A model generated the notes under the pieces. The model searched no databases. It had not been told where the DNA came from and was given only the letters and a program-made list of their open reading frames with translations. Below are positions 8,574-17,205 of a stretch of 64,000 nucleotides of DNA, piece by piece. Source of the stretch: Hanstruepera ponticola (GTDB taxonomy: Bacteria; Bacteroidota; Bacteroidia; Flavobacteriales; Flavobacteriaceae). Made by a program: the position numbers and the translations under genes. Position 1 is the first letter of the stretch; each line of letters starts with the position of its first letter. The DNA lies in assembly GCF_012931685.1 (NCBI RefSeq), contig NZ_JABANC010000005.1:1-64000 (forward strand), in the 5' to 3' direction.

Positions 8574-9527
8574 TTACCCTTTAAAAACACCCATTTCCAA
8601 ATATTTTTCCATTCTATTTGACACCAAATCTTTTGGTGATAAGTTTTTTAATTCATCATGAGTTTTCAAAATAGTATCTCTAACCGCTAAATATGTTTTT
8701 TCACGATCATTGTGAGCACCACCAAGTGGTTCTTTAATAATTTCATCAACCAGTTTCAATCGCTTCATATCTTTTGCCGTTAACTTCAGAGCATCTGCTG
8801 CTTGTTCTTTATATTCCCAACTTCTCCAAAGAATGGATGAACAGGATTCAGGTGAAATAACAGAATACCAAGTATTTTCAAGCATAAGAACTCTATCTCC
8901 TACACCTATACCCAAAGCACCTCCAGAAGCACCTTCACCAATTATAACCGTAATGATTGGTACTTTTAGGCGTGTCATTTCCAAGATATTTCTGGCAATG
9001 GCTTCACCTTGCCCACGTTCTTCGGCTTCAAGTCCTGGATAAGCACCAGGTGTATCAATTAAAGTAATAACAGGTATTCCAAACTTTTCGGCAGATTTCA
9101 TTAATCTTAAAGCCTTTCTATAGCCTTCAGGATTTGCCATTCCAAAATTGCGATATTGTCTGGTTTTGGTATTATATCCTTTTTGTTGACCAACAATCAT
9201 AAAACTTTGATCTCCGATTTTTCCCAAACCACCAATCATGGCTTTATCATCCTTAACGTTTCTATCACCATGTAATTCCAAAAAGGAATCACCACAAAGC
9301 GCTTTGATATAATCTAAAGTATAAGGCCTGTTAGGGTGACGAGACATTTGTACACGCTGCCAAGGCGTTAAGTTTTTATATATCTCTTTTTTGGTAGCTA
9401 ATAATTTTTTTTCAATCTGTTTACAGGTCTCTGTAACATCAACATCACTTTCTTCACCAATAACCTGACATTTTTCTAGTTGCTCTTCTAATTCTTTAAT
9501 AGGAAGTTCAAATTCTAAATATTCCAT
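8574..9527 (-). CDS. accA: Acetyl-CoA carboxylase carboxyltransferase subunit alpha
   Basis: Alpha half of the carboxyltransferase that moves the carboxyl group from biotin to acetyl-CoA, the first committed step of fatty-acid synthesis. The 317-residue product shows the family features in order: [15 protein letters not shown] at the start, [20 protein letters not shown], the CoA-site region [23 protein letters not shown] (quoted in part: [18 protein letters not shown]), and [20 protein letters not shown]. Length is typical. It is a stand-alone gene with its own terminator and a -7 box at 9559-9566. accB, accC and accD are not in the window. Confidence 0.97.
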   Translation of the reverse strand: MEYLEFELPIKELEEQLEKCQVIGEESDVDVTETCKQIEKKLLATKKEIYKNLTPWQRVQMSRHPNRPYTLDYIKALCGDSFLELHGDRNVKDDKAMIGGLGKIGDQSFMIVGQQKGYNTKTRQYRNFGMANPEGYRKALRLMKSAEKFGIPVITLIDTPGAYPGLEAEERGQGEAIARNILEMTRLKVPIITVIIGEGASGGALGIGVGDRVLMLENTWYSVISPESCSSILWRSWEYKEQAADALKLTAKDMKRLKLVDEIIKEPLGGAHNDREKTYLAVRDTILKTHDELKNLSPKDLVSNRMEKYLEMGVFKG

Positions 9528-9558
9528 AGAAATTTGTAATTAAATTTTAGTTAGTGTA

Positions 9559-9566
9559 CAAATATA
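9559..9566 (-). promoter_or_regulatory. -7 box of accA promoter
   Basis: TATATTTG on the minus strand, 31 bases before the accA ATG. No clear TTG is seen at the expected -33 distance, so only the -7 element is supported. Confidence 0.45.
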
Positions 9567-9589
9567 AAAACTTTAATTGTCTTAAAATG

Positions 9590-10486
9590 TTATGAGAGTT
9601 TTCTTTTTGCTTTTTTCGTATTCTTTAAGATTCCATTAATTAAAACCACACTAATAATAACAATAGCTCCGATATAAAAATCCAAACTCATTTTTTCCTT
9701 TTCAGGAAAAATAATTATAGCTAATACAATCCCATAAATAGGTTCTAAATTATAAGTTAATACAACTGTATAAGGACTAATATATCGCATAACATATACT
9801 GAAGCAATAAAGGCATAAGCTGTGCAGATAGATGCTAAAATAAATAAGTAAATAAAATCTGAAAGATGTAAAGTAAAGAATATTTGAGAAAAACCGTTTT
9901 TAGCAATAAACAAATAAACACTTATGAAAAGTACACCACTTATAAATTCATAAAAGGTAATTACAGTTGCTGTATGTTTCTCTAAAAATTTCCCATTTAA
10001 CACAGCAAACATTGATGAAAAAAAAGCTGAAATAATGCCTAGAACAATTCCTAATAAATGTTTAAGCTCACTCTGCGTTATAATATAAACTCCTACAATT
10101 ACGATTACTCCAAAAACAATTTCGTACCAAATAATTTTTCGTTTGTAAATCATAGGCTCTATCAAAGATGCAAAAAATGCACCCGTTGAAAACATGGCTA
10201 GTGCGATTGAAATGTTAGAAGCCTTAATTGACCCAAAAAAAGTAATCCAATGCAATGCGATTAAAATACCTGCAAAACTTAATTTTAAAATGGATTTAAA
10301 AGGAATCTTGACGTTTGCTTTAGAAAAATAAGCATACAATCCTATAAAGACAAGAGCAAATAGCATACGATACCATACCAATGGTATAGCTTCAATTGTG
10401 ATAAGTTGACCGAGAATAGCTGTAAATCCTGCAATAAACACCAGAACATGAAGGTGTAAGTAATTTTTTAGCTTATCGTTTGGCAT
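9590..10486 (-). CDS. EamA/DMT family transporter
   Basis: A 298-residue inner-membrane protein with about ten hydrophobic helices in two EamA repeats: an N-terminal half including LITIEAIPLVWYRMLFA and a C-terminal half including YTVVLTYNLEPIYGIVLA. This is the drug/metabolite transporter fold; substrates of family members include amino acids and metabolites and cannot be assigned here. The last helix is followed by a basic tail (KNTKKAKRKLS). Its start overlaps the end of the LptF/LptG-like gene by 14 bases, which suggests translation from the tgt operon message. Confidence 0.88.
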   Translation of the reverse strand: MPNDKLKNYLHLHVLVFIAGFTAILGQLITIEAIPLVWYRMLFALVFIGLYAYFSKANVKIPFKSILKLSFAGILIALHWITFFGSIKASNISIALAMFSTGAFFASLIEPMIYKRKIIWYEIVFGVIVIVGVYIITQSELKHLLGIVLGIISAFFSSMFAVLNGKFLEKHTATVITFYEFISGVLFISVYLFIAKNGFSQIFFTLHLSDFIYLFILASICTAYAFIASVYVMRYISPYTVVLTYNLEPIYGIVLAIIIFPEKEKMSLDFYIGAIVIISVVLINGILKNTKKAKRKLS

Positions 10487-11549
10487 TATACAGTAAATAA
10501 GCAGCTAAAATACCAAATAATACATTTGGAAACCACACAGCCACTAAAGGTGGAAAATCTGATTGCGATGCCAAAACTCCAAAGATTTTATCAAAAAACA
10601 CAAAGACCATTGCAATACATATCCCAAAAGCTAGGTTTACTCCCATTCCACCACGACGTTTTATAGAAGAAACTGCCACCGCAATAATAGTTAAAATAAA
10701 TACCGAGACAGGCAAACTCCATTTTCTATATTGCACCAATTTATAGCGACTAATATATGATGAGCCTCGTTTTTCTTCCTTTTCAATAAATTTGTTTAAC
10801 TCGCCATATGGCAGCGTTTCTGCAATGTATTCTACCGGAGTTAAATCTTCTAAATCAAAACTAAAAAGCGTATCCTTTCTTCTAGCATTTTCAATAATAT
10901 CTCCATTTTCTCCAATAGTGCGCTTTACATAAGACATTAAACGATAGGTAGTATCCTTTTCCATATACCTTATGGAATTGGCACTAATTTTATAGACCAA
11001 TTCGTTATCAACAATATGCTCTAAAGTGAAATTTTGTCCAAGATTTTGCTTGGCATCAAAGCTACTAACATATATGTAATCGTTATCATTTATTTGCCTA
11101 AATACATTTTGATTATCAACGGCACTTTTGTTATTCTTTAAATATTTGTAATTAAAATCATTAAACCCTTTACTAGCCATAGGTGCCAAATAGAGTCCTA
11201 ACGCCAATGCCAATATTGATACGATAAGCGCACCAAACATATAAGGTCTTAAAAAACGTGAGAAAGACACTCCAGAACTTAAGAAAGCAATAACCTCGGT
11301 ATTATTGGCCAATTTGGATGTAAACCAAATAACCGAAAGGAATAAAAACAGTGGAAACAGTAAATGCGCAAAGTAAATAGTAAAGTCTAAAAAATATAAC
11401 ATAACCTCACTAAACGGCACTTTGTTTTCTAGAATTTTTCCAATTTTTTCAGCTAAATGAACTGTTATACCAATGGGAATGAATAACAGCAACATTACAA
11501 AAAATGTAAACAAATAGCGCTTTAGTATGTACCAATCTAAAATCTTCAT
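10473..11549 (-). CDS. LptF/LptG family LPS export permease
   Basis: A 358-residue membrane permease of the YjgP/YjgQ family, part of the LptBFG-C complex that pulls lipopolysaccharide out of the inner membrane. It begins with the family motif MKILDWYILKRYL, has three N-terminal membrane helices with ELLAFLSSG-like ANNTEVIAFLSSGVSFSRF, a periplasmic beta-rich middle (about 120-260), and three C-terminal helices. Length suits the family. LptF and LptG cannot be told apart by eye. It lies 5 bases after tgt, a neighbourhood I recall as common in Bacteroidota. Confidence 0.88.
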   Translation of the reverse strand: MKILDWYILKRYLFTFFVMLLLFIPIGITVHLAEKIGKILENKVPFSEVMLYFLDFTIYFAHLLFPLFLFLSVIWFTSKLANNTEVIAFLSSGVSFSRFLRPYMFGALIVSILALALGLYLAPMASKGFNDFNYKYLKNNKSAVDNQNVFRQINDNDYIYVSSFDAKQNLGQNFTLEHIVDNELVYKISANSIRYMEKDTTYRLMSYVKRTIGENGDIIENARRKDTLFSFDLEDLTPVEYIAETLPYGELNKFIEKEEKRGSSYISRYKLVQYRKWSLPVSVFILTIIAVAVSSIKRRGGMGVNLAFGICIAMVFVFFDKIFGVLASQSDFPPLVAVWFPNVLFGILAAYLLYNAKR

Positions 11550-11554
11550 TTTGA

Positions 11555-12685
11555 CTACAAACGATTATCCATTTGCTTTACCATTTTATCTTTCCAAACT
11601 TTAAAATCACCAGCTAATATATGTTTTCTTGCTTCACGAACCAACCACATGTAAAACCCTAGATTATGAATGGTAGCTATCTGTTTGCCCAATAGCTCAT
11701 TGACTGTAAATAAATGTCTGACATAAGCTTTAGAATATTCGTTATCTACAAAGGTTATACCCATTTCATCTAAAGGTGAAAAATCATCTTTCCATTTAAG
11801 ATTTTTAATGTTTATAGTACCATGTGCTGTAAAAAGCATACCATTTCTCGCATTACGAGTAGGCATTACACAATCAAACATATCCACTCCAAGTGCAATA
11901 TTTTCCAGAATATTTATTGGTGTACCAACACCCATTAAATACCTTGGTTTTTCTTCAGGAAGAATATTGGTTACCACTTCAGTCATTTCGTACATTTCTT
12001 CGGCAGGTTCTCCAACCGATAATCCTCCAATGGCATTGCCTACAGCTCCCGCGTTTGCTATATATTCTGCTGATTGTTTTCTTAAATCCTTATAAGTACT
12101 ACCTTGAACAATGGGAAAAAAAGCTTGATTATAATCATACTTCAAAGGCGTTTTTTCTAAATGATTAATACACCTGTCCAACCACCTGTGAGTCATATGC
12201 ATTGAGCGTTTAGCATAGTTATAGTCACAAGGATATGGTGTACACTCATCAAAAGCCATGATAATATCAGCTCCAATAACCCGCTGAATTTCCATAACAT
12301 TCTCTGGTGTAAATGTATGGTAACTACCGTCAATATGCGATTTGAATTTGACCCCTTCTTCTTTAATTTTTCTGTTGGCTGAAAGCGAATACACTTGATA
12401 GCCTCCAGAATCGGTCAAAATATTTCGATCCCAATTCATAAATTTATGCAAACCACCAGCTTGCTCCAAAATATCAGTTTGTGGTCTTAAGTAAAGATGA
12501 TAGGTATTACCTAAAATTATATCTGGATTTATGTCATTTTTCAGCTCTCGCTGATGAACACCTTTTACAGAAGCTACTGTTCCTACAGGCATAAAAATTG
12601 GTGTTTCAATTTTGCCGTGATCTGTTGTTATAACTCCTGCTCGGGCTTTTGACTGTAGATCTCTTCCTTTTAATTCAAATTTCAT
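11555..12685 (-). CDS. tgt: tRNA-guanine transglycosylase
   Basis: Exchanges guanine for the queuine precursor preQ1 at position 34 of GUN-anticodon tRNAs. The 376-residue product has DSGGYQVYSLS (substrate-binding Asp), a GGLSVGEP loop, LMGVGTPINIL, and the nucleophile region FDCVMPTRNARNG. I start at 12685 (MKFELKGRDLQS) rather than the ATG at 12709, because the family begins at this FEL motif and a -7 box (12707-12714) overlaps the upstream ATG. The usual CxCxxC zinc ligands after RNARNG are absent; the matching stretch reads SPLDEMGITFVDNEYSKAY, with only a later His (TIHNLGFY) left. First gene of a tgt-lptF-eamA unit. Confidence 0.95.
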   Translation of the reverse strand: MKFELKGRDLQSKARAGVITTDHGKIETPIFMPVGTVASVKGVHQRELKNDINPDIILGNTYHLYLRPQTDILEQAGGLHKFMNWDRNILTDSGGYQVYSLSANRKIKEEGVKFKSHIDGSYHTFTPENVMEIQRVIGADIIMAFDECTPYPCDYNYAKRSMHMTHRWLDRCINHLEKTPLKYDYNQAFFPIVQGSTYKDLRKQSAEYIANAGAVGNAIGGLSVGEPAEEMYEMTEVVTNILPEEKPRYLMGVGTPINILENIALGVDMFDCVMPTRNARNGMLFTAHGTINIKNLKWKDDFSPLDEMGITFVDNEYSKAYVRHLFTVNELLGKQIATIHNLGFYMWLVREARKHILAGDFKVWKDKMVKQMDNRL

Positions 12686-12706
12686 ATTCAATAAATGATG
12701 AAGGGA

Positions 12707-12714
12707 CAAAGATA
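12707..12714 (-). promoter_or_regulatory. -7 box of tgt promoter
   Basis: TATCTTTG on the minus strand, 21 bases before the ATG at 12685. A TTG at 12739-12741 is 24 bases further up, longer than the usual 19-21, so only the -7 element is firm. It sets the tgt start downstream of 12707. Confidence 0.45.
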
Positions 12715-12756
12715 ATTAACTGAATAATTTAAGCGTTACAATTGTAATTAAATTAA

Positions 12757-12786
12757 CTTATTAACAATAGCGATACCTTGTTAACA
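12757..12786. promoter_or_regulatory. Paired CTTATTAACA-type motifs between tgt and transketolase
   Basis: CTTATTAACA (12757-12766) is the exact reverse complement of the 10-mer upstream of dnaB. CTTGTTAACA (12777-12786) is a one-mismatch copy starting 20 bases on. Pair spacing is the same as at 8486-8515. The site lies between the divergent tgt and transketolase promoters. Confidence 0.4.
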
Positions 12787-12824
12787 ATACAAATCATTTT
12801 CTTTTATAAGCTATGATAAAAACA

Positions 12825-12832
12825 TATTTTTG
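12825..12832 (+). promoter_or_regulatory. -7 box of transketolase promoter
   Basis: TATTTTTG, 26 bases before the ATG at 12859 and followed by the frequent flavobacterial context gcaccc. No clear -33 TTG is found at the right distance. Confidence 0.45.
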
Positions 12833-12858
12833 CACCCATAAAAATGTAATTACCTATC

Positions 12859-13704
12859 ATGGCAAATATTCAACAATTAGAAGATTTAACAACCCAAGTG
12901 CGCAGAGACATTTTAAGAATGGTTCATAAAGTAAATTCTGGTCATCCAGGAGGTTCTTTAGGTTGTGCAGAATTTTTTGTAGCACTCTATAATGACATCA
13001 TGGAACGTCATGATGATTTTGAAATGGACGGTATTGGTGAAGATTTATTCTTCCTTTCCAACGGTCATATTTCGCCTGTATATTATAGTGTTTTAGCTAG
13101 ATCTGGATATTTTCCTGTTGAAGAATTAAATACGTTCAGAATCATAGATTCAAGACTGCAAGGTCATCCAACTACCCACGAAGGGTTACCTGGTATTCGT
13201 ATTGCTTCAGGGTCTTTAGGTCAAGGTATGTCAGTTGCTCTTGGTGCAGCACAAGCCAAAAAACTAAATAATGATTCACATTTAATTTACAGCTTACATG
13301 GTGATGGTGAATTGCAGGAAGGACAAAACTGGGAAGCTATCATGTATGCTGCAGGTAACAATGTTGACAATATAATTGCAACCATAGATTTAAACGGACA
13401 GCAAATTGATGGACCAACAGACGTTGTATTACCATTGGGTAATGTTAAAGAAAAATTTGAAGCATTTGGATGGACTGTTATTGAAATTAATCAAGGTAAT
13501 AATCTTGAAGAAATTTTAAAAGGCATGAAGGTTGCAAAATCTAAAACAGGACAAGGAAAACCTGTTTGTGTACTGCTTAAAACCGTTATGGGAAATGGCG
13601 TAGATTTTATGATGCACACCCATGCATGGCATGGTAAAGCCCCAAATGATGAGCAATTAGAAATTGGATTGGCACAGAATGCAGAAACTTTAGGGGATTA
13701 TTAA
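12859..13704 (+). CDS. Transketolase, N-terminal (thiamine-diphosphate binding) subunit
   Basis: Supplies the pyrimidine-side half of a two-polypeptide transketolase that moves two-carbon units between sugar phosphates in the pentose phosphate pathway. The 281-residue product has HKVNSGHPGGSLGCAEF, the GSLGQGMSVALGAA loop, and the thiamine-diphosphate/Mg motif HGDGELQEGQNWEA (about residue 154), ending with MHTHAWHGKAPND. Length fits the N-terminal subunit. Normally the C-terminal subunit follows at once; here an unrelated gene begins on the base after this stop (TAA at 13702-13704, ATG at 13705). The enzyme should still assemble from separate chains. Confidence 0.95.
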   Translation: MANIQQLEDLTTQVRRDILRMVHKVNSGHPGGSLGCAEFFVALYNDIMERHDDFEMDGIGEDLFFLSNGHISPVYYSVLARSGYFPVEELNTFRIIDSRLQGHPTTHEGLPGIRIASGSLGQGMSVALGAAQAKKLNNDSHLIYSLHGDGELQEGQNWEAIMYAAGNNVDNIIATIDLNGQQIDGPTDVVLPLGNVKEKFEAFGWTVIEINQGNNLEEILKGMKVAKSKTGQGKPVCVLLKTVMGNGVDFMMHTHAWHGKAPNDEQLEIGLAQNAETLGDY

Positions 13705-14427
13705 ATGATAAGAGTATTTTTATTAGTATTAGTCTTTGTAACTTCAAATTTAACGTTCTCTCAAGATAATTTGAAGAGAAGTTATTATTTTGATGTAGTA
13801 ACAATTTCTAATACAAAAAACTACTCCAATGGATTTATGGGTAAAACCATTTTATTCCAAAATCAAAAGGACTCAACCTATAGTCTTTACATGAGGATTA
13901 ACAACTCTATGAGAGAGGTAAGATTAAGTGATCGTAAAGAGAAAAACTCAATAAGCTTCGACATGAATTTTGAATATAAGTCGGTTGAAGACCTAAATAA
14001 GTTAAATAATTCAAAACTATACACTGTTGTAAATTATGGCAAAAGTAAGAATTACAAAAACTATGTTGAAGAATTTGAATTTGAGACAGATTCAATAAAC
14101 CACAAAACAATTATTCATTTAACTAGTTTTAAAAATTCAAAAAGAAAGAAAATCATTTCAGAACATTACTATTTCTTTGGGTTAAACGATAATTATGATA
14201 TAAATAGTCCTAATTCGATTAAAAATTATGTTTCAGAAACCTATAATTTAAAAATTGCTGACCATAAACATTTGGAAAAAATAATACATCTTGAGGATGG
14301 TAAAATTTCTTATGAATCAAATAATATTATTATTGATTTAATTGATTTTAATTTTGAATTTAAAATTGACGAAGTCTACCCTAAAAGAAAAACTAATACA
14401 CCACACTACAATCATATACAACAATGA
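13705..14427 (+). CDS. Inserted secreted protein of unknown function between transketolase subunits
   Basis: I do not recognise this 240-residue protein. It has a clear signal peptide (MIRVFLLVLVFVTSNLTFSQ) and a mature region rich in Asn, Lys, Tyr and Ser, with no Cys and no lipobox. Predicted strands alternate in short stretches, so a periplasmic or cell-surface beta-rich protein is plausible. Its ATG directly abuts the stop of the N-terminal transketolase subunit, and its TGA overlaps the ATG of the C-terminal subunit (ATGA, 14424-14427), so all three genes should be translationally coupled. Base composition is visibly more A+T-rich than its neighbours. This and its odd place suggest recent acquisition. 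Confidence 0.75.
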   Translation: MIRVFLLVLVFVTSNLTFSQDNLKRSYYFDVVTISNTKNYSNGFMGKTILFQNQKDSTYSLYMRINNSMREVRLSDRKEKNSISFDMNFEYKSVEDLNKLNNSKLYTVVNYGKSKNYKNYVEEFEFETDSINHKTIIHLTSFKNSKRKKIISEHYYFFGLNDNYDINSPNSIKNYVSETYNLKIADHKHLEKIIHLEDGKISYESNNIIIDLIDFNFEFKIDEVYPKRKTNTPHYNHIQQ

Positions 14428-15377
14428 AAACATACACAAATACAGGAAGTAAAGATACACGTTCAGGCTTTGGAGCTGGCTTAACCGAATTAGGACAAAC
14501 CAATGAAAATGTCGTTGCACTTTGTGCTGATTTAATAGGTTCCCTTAAAATGGACGATTTTAAAGCCAATCACCCAGATCGTTTTTTTCAAGTTGGAATT
14601 GCTGAAGCTAATATGATTGGTCTAGCTGCAGGTTTGACAATTGGTGGTAAAATACCATTTACTGGAACTTTTGCAAACTTTTCCACAGGTCGTGTATATG
14701 ATCAAATACGTCAGAGTGTTGCTTATTCAGGTAAAAATGTGAAAATCTGCGCTTCGCATGCAGGATTAACTCTTGGTGAAGATGGAGCTACTCATCAAAT
14801 ATTAGAAGACATTGGTCTAATGAAAATGCTACCTGGTATGGTCGTTATTAATCCTTGTGACTACAATCAAACCAAGGCAGCAACTATAGCAATAGCAGAA
14901 CATAATGGGCCTGTTTATTTGCGTTTTGGCAGACCTAAAGTCGCCAATTTTACTCCAGAGAATCAAACCTTTGAAATTGGTAAAGCTCTACATTTAACAG
15001 AAGGGAGTGATGTGACTATAGTAGCCACTGGACATTTAGTTTGGGAGGCTTTAGAAGCTACCAAAGAACTTAATGAAAAAGGTGTTTCTGCCGAAGTCAT
15101 AAATATTCACACTATAAAACCACTTGATGATAAAGCTATTTTAGAATCTGTTTCAAAAACTGGCTGTATTGTTACAGCTGAAGAACACAATCATCTAGGT
15201 GGTTTAGGCGAAAGCGTTGCACGAGTTCTAGCTACCAACAGACCAACACCTCAAGAGTTTGTTGCCACTAATGATACGTTTGGAGAATCTGGCACACCAG
15301 CCCAGTTAATGGAAAAGTACGGCCTAAATAGTGATGCCATTGTTAAGGCAGTAGAAAAAGTTATGAAACGAAAATAA
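14424..15377 (+). CDS. Transketolase, C-terminal (pyrimidine-binding) subunit
   Basis: Second half of the split transketolase. The 317-residue product has ALCADLIGSLKMDDF, the conserved glutamate region FQVGIAEANMIGLAAGLTIG, the HAGLTLGEDGATHQ loop, and the C-terminal transketolase domain (GSDVTIVATGHLVWEALEA, HTIKPLDDKAI, EEHNHLGGLGESVA). Length is typical for the C-terminal subunit. The start ATG overlaps the stop of the inserted secreted-protein gene by 4 bases, so its translation probably depends on ribosomes finishing that gene. Confidence 0.95.
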   Translation: MKTYTNTGSKDTRSGFGAGLTELGQTNENVVALCADLIGSLKMDDFKANHPDRFFQVGIAEANMIGLAAGLTIGGKIPFTGTFANFSTGRVYDQIRQSVAYSGKNVKICASHAGLTLGEDGATHQILEDIGLMKMLPGMVVINPCDYNQTKAATIAIAEHNGPVYLRFGRPKVANFTPENQTFEIGKALHLTEGSDVTIVATGHLVWEALEATKELNEKGVSAEVINIHTIKPLDDKAILESVSKTGCIVTAEEHNHLGGLGESVARVLATNRPTPQEFVATNDTFGESGTPAQLMEKYGLNSDAIVKAVEKVMKRK

Positions 15378-15424
15378 AAACTTGTTTATCTCGTTTTATT
15401 TGTTGTAATCAAAAAACAACAATT

Positions 15425-16009
15425 ATGAGATATTTAGTTTTAAGCCTTTTGGCTTGTCTTTTATTTACTAATCAGCTACACGCCCAAACAGCAAACGGTT
15501 TTGGATTTAAAGGAGGTATAAACTACAATGCTAATGGCGATTACTTTGAATCAATTAACTCCAATGCAAAAAATCCAGAAAGAAATGTCGGTTTTCACTT
15601 TGGTGTATTTGGAAAAATTGGTAAACAGATTTATTTTAAACCTGAACTAGTTTATACAAGTACAAAAAGCGATTATGATAACGATAGCTTCAAAATGCAA
15701 AAGATTGATGCGCCGCTTTTAGCTGGCATTACATTCTTTAGGCATTTCAATATATTCGCTGGTCCTTCGCTACAATATATATTGGATACAGAATTTGATG
15801 GTGTTTCAATTAGTGAAGTTGAAAACGATTTTACGGTTGGCTTAAATTTTGGTGTAGGTTTTAGCTTAAAGAAATTAGGAATTGATTTACGTTATGAACG
15901 TGGTTTCAAAGAAAATGAGGCTACTTTTCTTAACAACAATGGATTGGGAATAAGTAGAATAGATACGCGACCCGATCAGTTAATACTAAGCTTGTCTCTA
16001 ATTCTATAA
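15425..16009 (+). CDS. PorT-family outer-membrane beta-barrel protein
   Basis: A 194-residue protein with a signal peptide (cleaved near LHAQ, residue 21) and alternating amphipathic strands with glycine-aromatic pairs, e.g. GFGFKGGINYN, VGFHFGVFGKIG, IYFKPELVYTS, FNIFAGPSLQYIL and FTVGLNFGVGFSLKKLGIDLRYERG. This is the small eight-strand outer-membrane barrel type common in Bacteroidota. It ends with the hydrophobic strand DQLILSLSLIL, typical of barrels. Role unknown. It is followed by a strong terminator shared with the convergent FKBP gene. Confidence 0.8.
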   Translation: MRYLVLSLLACLLFTNQLHAQTANGFGFKGGINYNANGDYFESINSNAKNPERNVGFHFGVFGKIGKQIYFKPELVYTSTKSDYDNDSFKMQKIDAPLLAGITFFRHFNIFAGPSLQYILDTEFDGVSISEVENDFTVGLNFGVGFSLKKLGIDLRYERGFKENEATFLNNNGLGISRIDTRPDQLILSLSLIL

Positions 16010-16010
16010 A

Positions 16011-16057
16011 AAAAAAGCCGCTGTTCATTGAGGTTCTCAAAATACAGCGGCTTTTTT
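16011..16057. terminator. Bidirectional terminator
   Basis: A 14-bp stem, AAAAAAGCCGCTGT (16011-16024) pairing with ACAGCGGCTTTTTT (16044-16057), with a 19-base loop. A on one side and T on the other let it serve both the barrel gene and the convergent FKBP lipoprotein gene. Confidence 0.88.
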
Positions 16058-16074
16058 AAATGAAATTTAAATAT

Positions 16075-17124
16075 TTATTCAGGTGTTGTATTCTTATCTA
16101 AATAATCTGGCGTACCATCTCCATTAGAATCTGTAATTATAACAGTGTTCAATGTAAAAGTCCCATCATTATTATCATCTATACTATCAAAAATCTCATT
16201 GGCTAAGGCATTATTATCAAAATATGATTGTGCCTCTTCTTCAGACATAAATGGTGTCATTGTATCATCTTCATCATATGACATTAACTCAACTTCATCT
16301 TTGGTAAAATAACCATCGCCATCATCATCGTTATCTATGAAATTTGGCCCAAAGTCCCCATCTGTATCATCATCATAAACATCACCATTTTCATTCAAAT
16401 CCTCTAAAAAAGAAGGAATATTGTCATTATCATGATCTTTAATCACACGCTCATATAAACTAAATTTAAAAATTAAAGGTGTGTAACTATCGACTCCGAC
16501 AAGTGGTTGGGAAAAATATCCTAATCCAGAAGGAATAAAAACAGCACCAATACCATGATTATGATATGAAACTGTACCATTACCATTGTCAGTAAAACCT
16601 GTACTTGTTTTAAATTCAATAATACCTTGCTGAAATCCTTTTACCACGCCAACTTCAGATCCTGCAGTTATCAAATTAAAACCACTTGGTGATACAGCAC
16701 TGTCAAAAACATACCCTGTTGTCAGACTCCCTTCATAAGTTACAAATGCTTGATCACAAAAATGCACAAGATTACCTTGTCCTTCCCTTACATTTAGGAA
16801 ATAAAGTTTGTAGTCAATATTTCTATCAGTGACAATTTTAAAATCAACCATGTCAATTAATGGTGTTTTGCTAGGGTCTTCACTTAAAGGTGTAAACTCA
16901 ATTTGAAAAGAATCGTTAGCTGGACTGTATGGATCTGTAAAGTCAAAATCCTCATAGTTATAAAAATGAGAATTTAAAAATGCTTCAATCTCCGCCAAAT
17001 CCTCCTCATAAACCACACCTCGATCTCTGTCAGGTATGGCAGTTGGTGTATCATCATCATTATTACATCCAATAAAGAATACAAAACCTAATAATAATGG
17101 TAAAGTAAATTTTCTTAATTTCAT
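16075..17124 (-). CDS. FKBP-type peptidyl-prolyl isomerase lipoprotein with calcium-binding repeats
   Basis: A 349-residue lipoprotein: signal peptide with lipobox FFIGC (Cys about 20), then an acidic tether NNDDDTPTAIPD. An FKBP-like domain spans about residues 95-230, with typical pieces GQGNLVHFCDQAFVTYEG, VVKGFQQGIIEFKT and HNHGIGAVFIPSGLGYF. The C-terminal third is Asp-rich with thrombospondin-type-3/EF-hand-like repeats (DHDNDNIPSFLEDLNENGDV, DTDGDFGPNFIDNDDDGDGY, DSNGDGTPDYLD) expected to bind calcium. It probably helps fold outer-membrane or surface proteins. Single gene, convergent with the barrel gene. Confidence 0.85.
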   Translation of the reverse strand: MKLRKFTLPLLLGFVFFIGCNNDDDTPTAIPDRDRGVVYEEDLAEIEAFLNSHFYNYEDFDFTDPYSPANDSFQIEFTPLSEDPSKTPLIDMVDFKIVTDRNIDYKLYFLNVREGQGNLVHFCDQAFVTYEGSLTTGYVFDSAVSPSGFNLITAGSEVGVVKGFQQGIIEFKTSTGFTDNGNGTVSYHNHGIGAVFIPSGLGYFSQPLVGVDSYTPLIFKFSLYERVIKDHDNDNIPSFLEDLNENGDVYDDDTDGDFGPNFIDNDDDGDGYFTKDEVELMSYDEDDTMTPFMSEEEAQSYFDNNALANEIFDSIDDNNDGTFTLNTVIITDSNGDGTPDYLDKNTTPE

Positions 17125-17205
17125 TATTGCCTATTTTTGTGCAGCAAGATACAATTTTTAAATAATTTTGTGCAATAACATTAACGTAGTTTTTAGACGA
17201 ATTTT

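Noticed and set aside
11808-12168. Two plus-strand open frames opposite tgt
   Set aside because: Both lie over the conserved Tgt coding region and show no family pattern or promoter.
13705-14427. Transketolase as a broken pseudogene because of the interruption
   Set aside because: Both halves are full-length, in frame, and have intact motifs, and two-subunit transketolases are normal here. The interruption is a coding gene with clean junctions.
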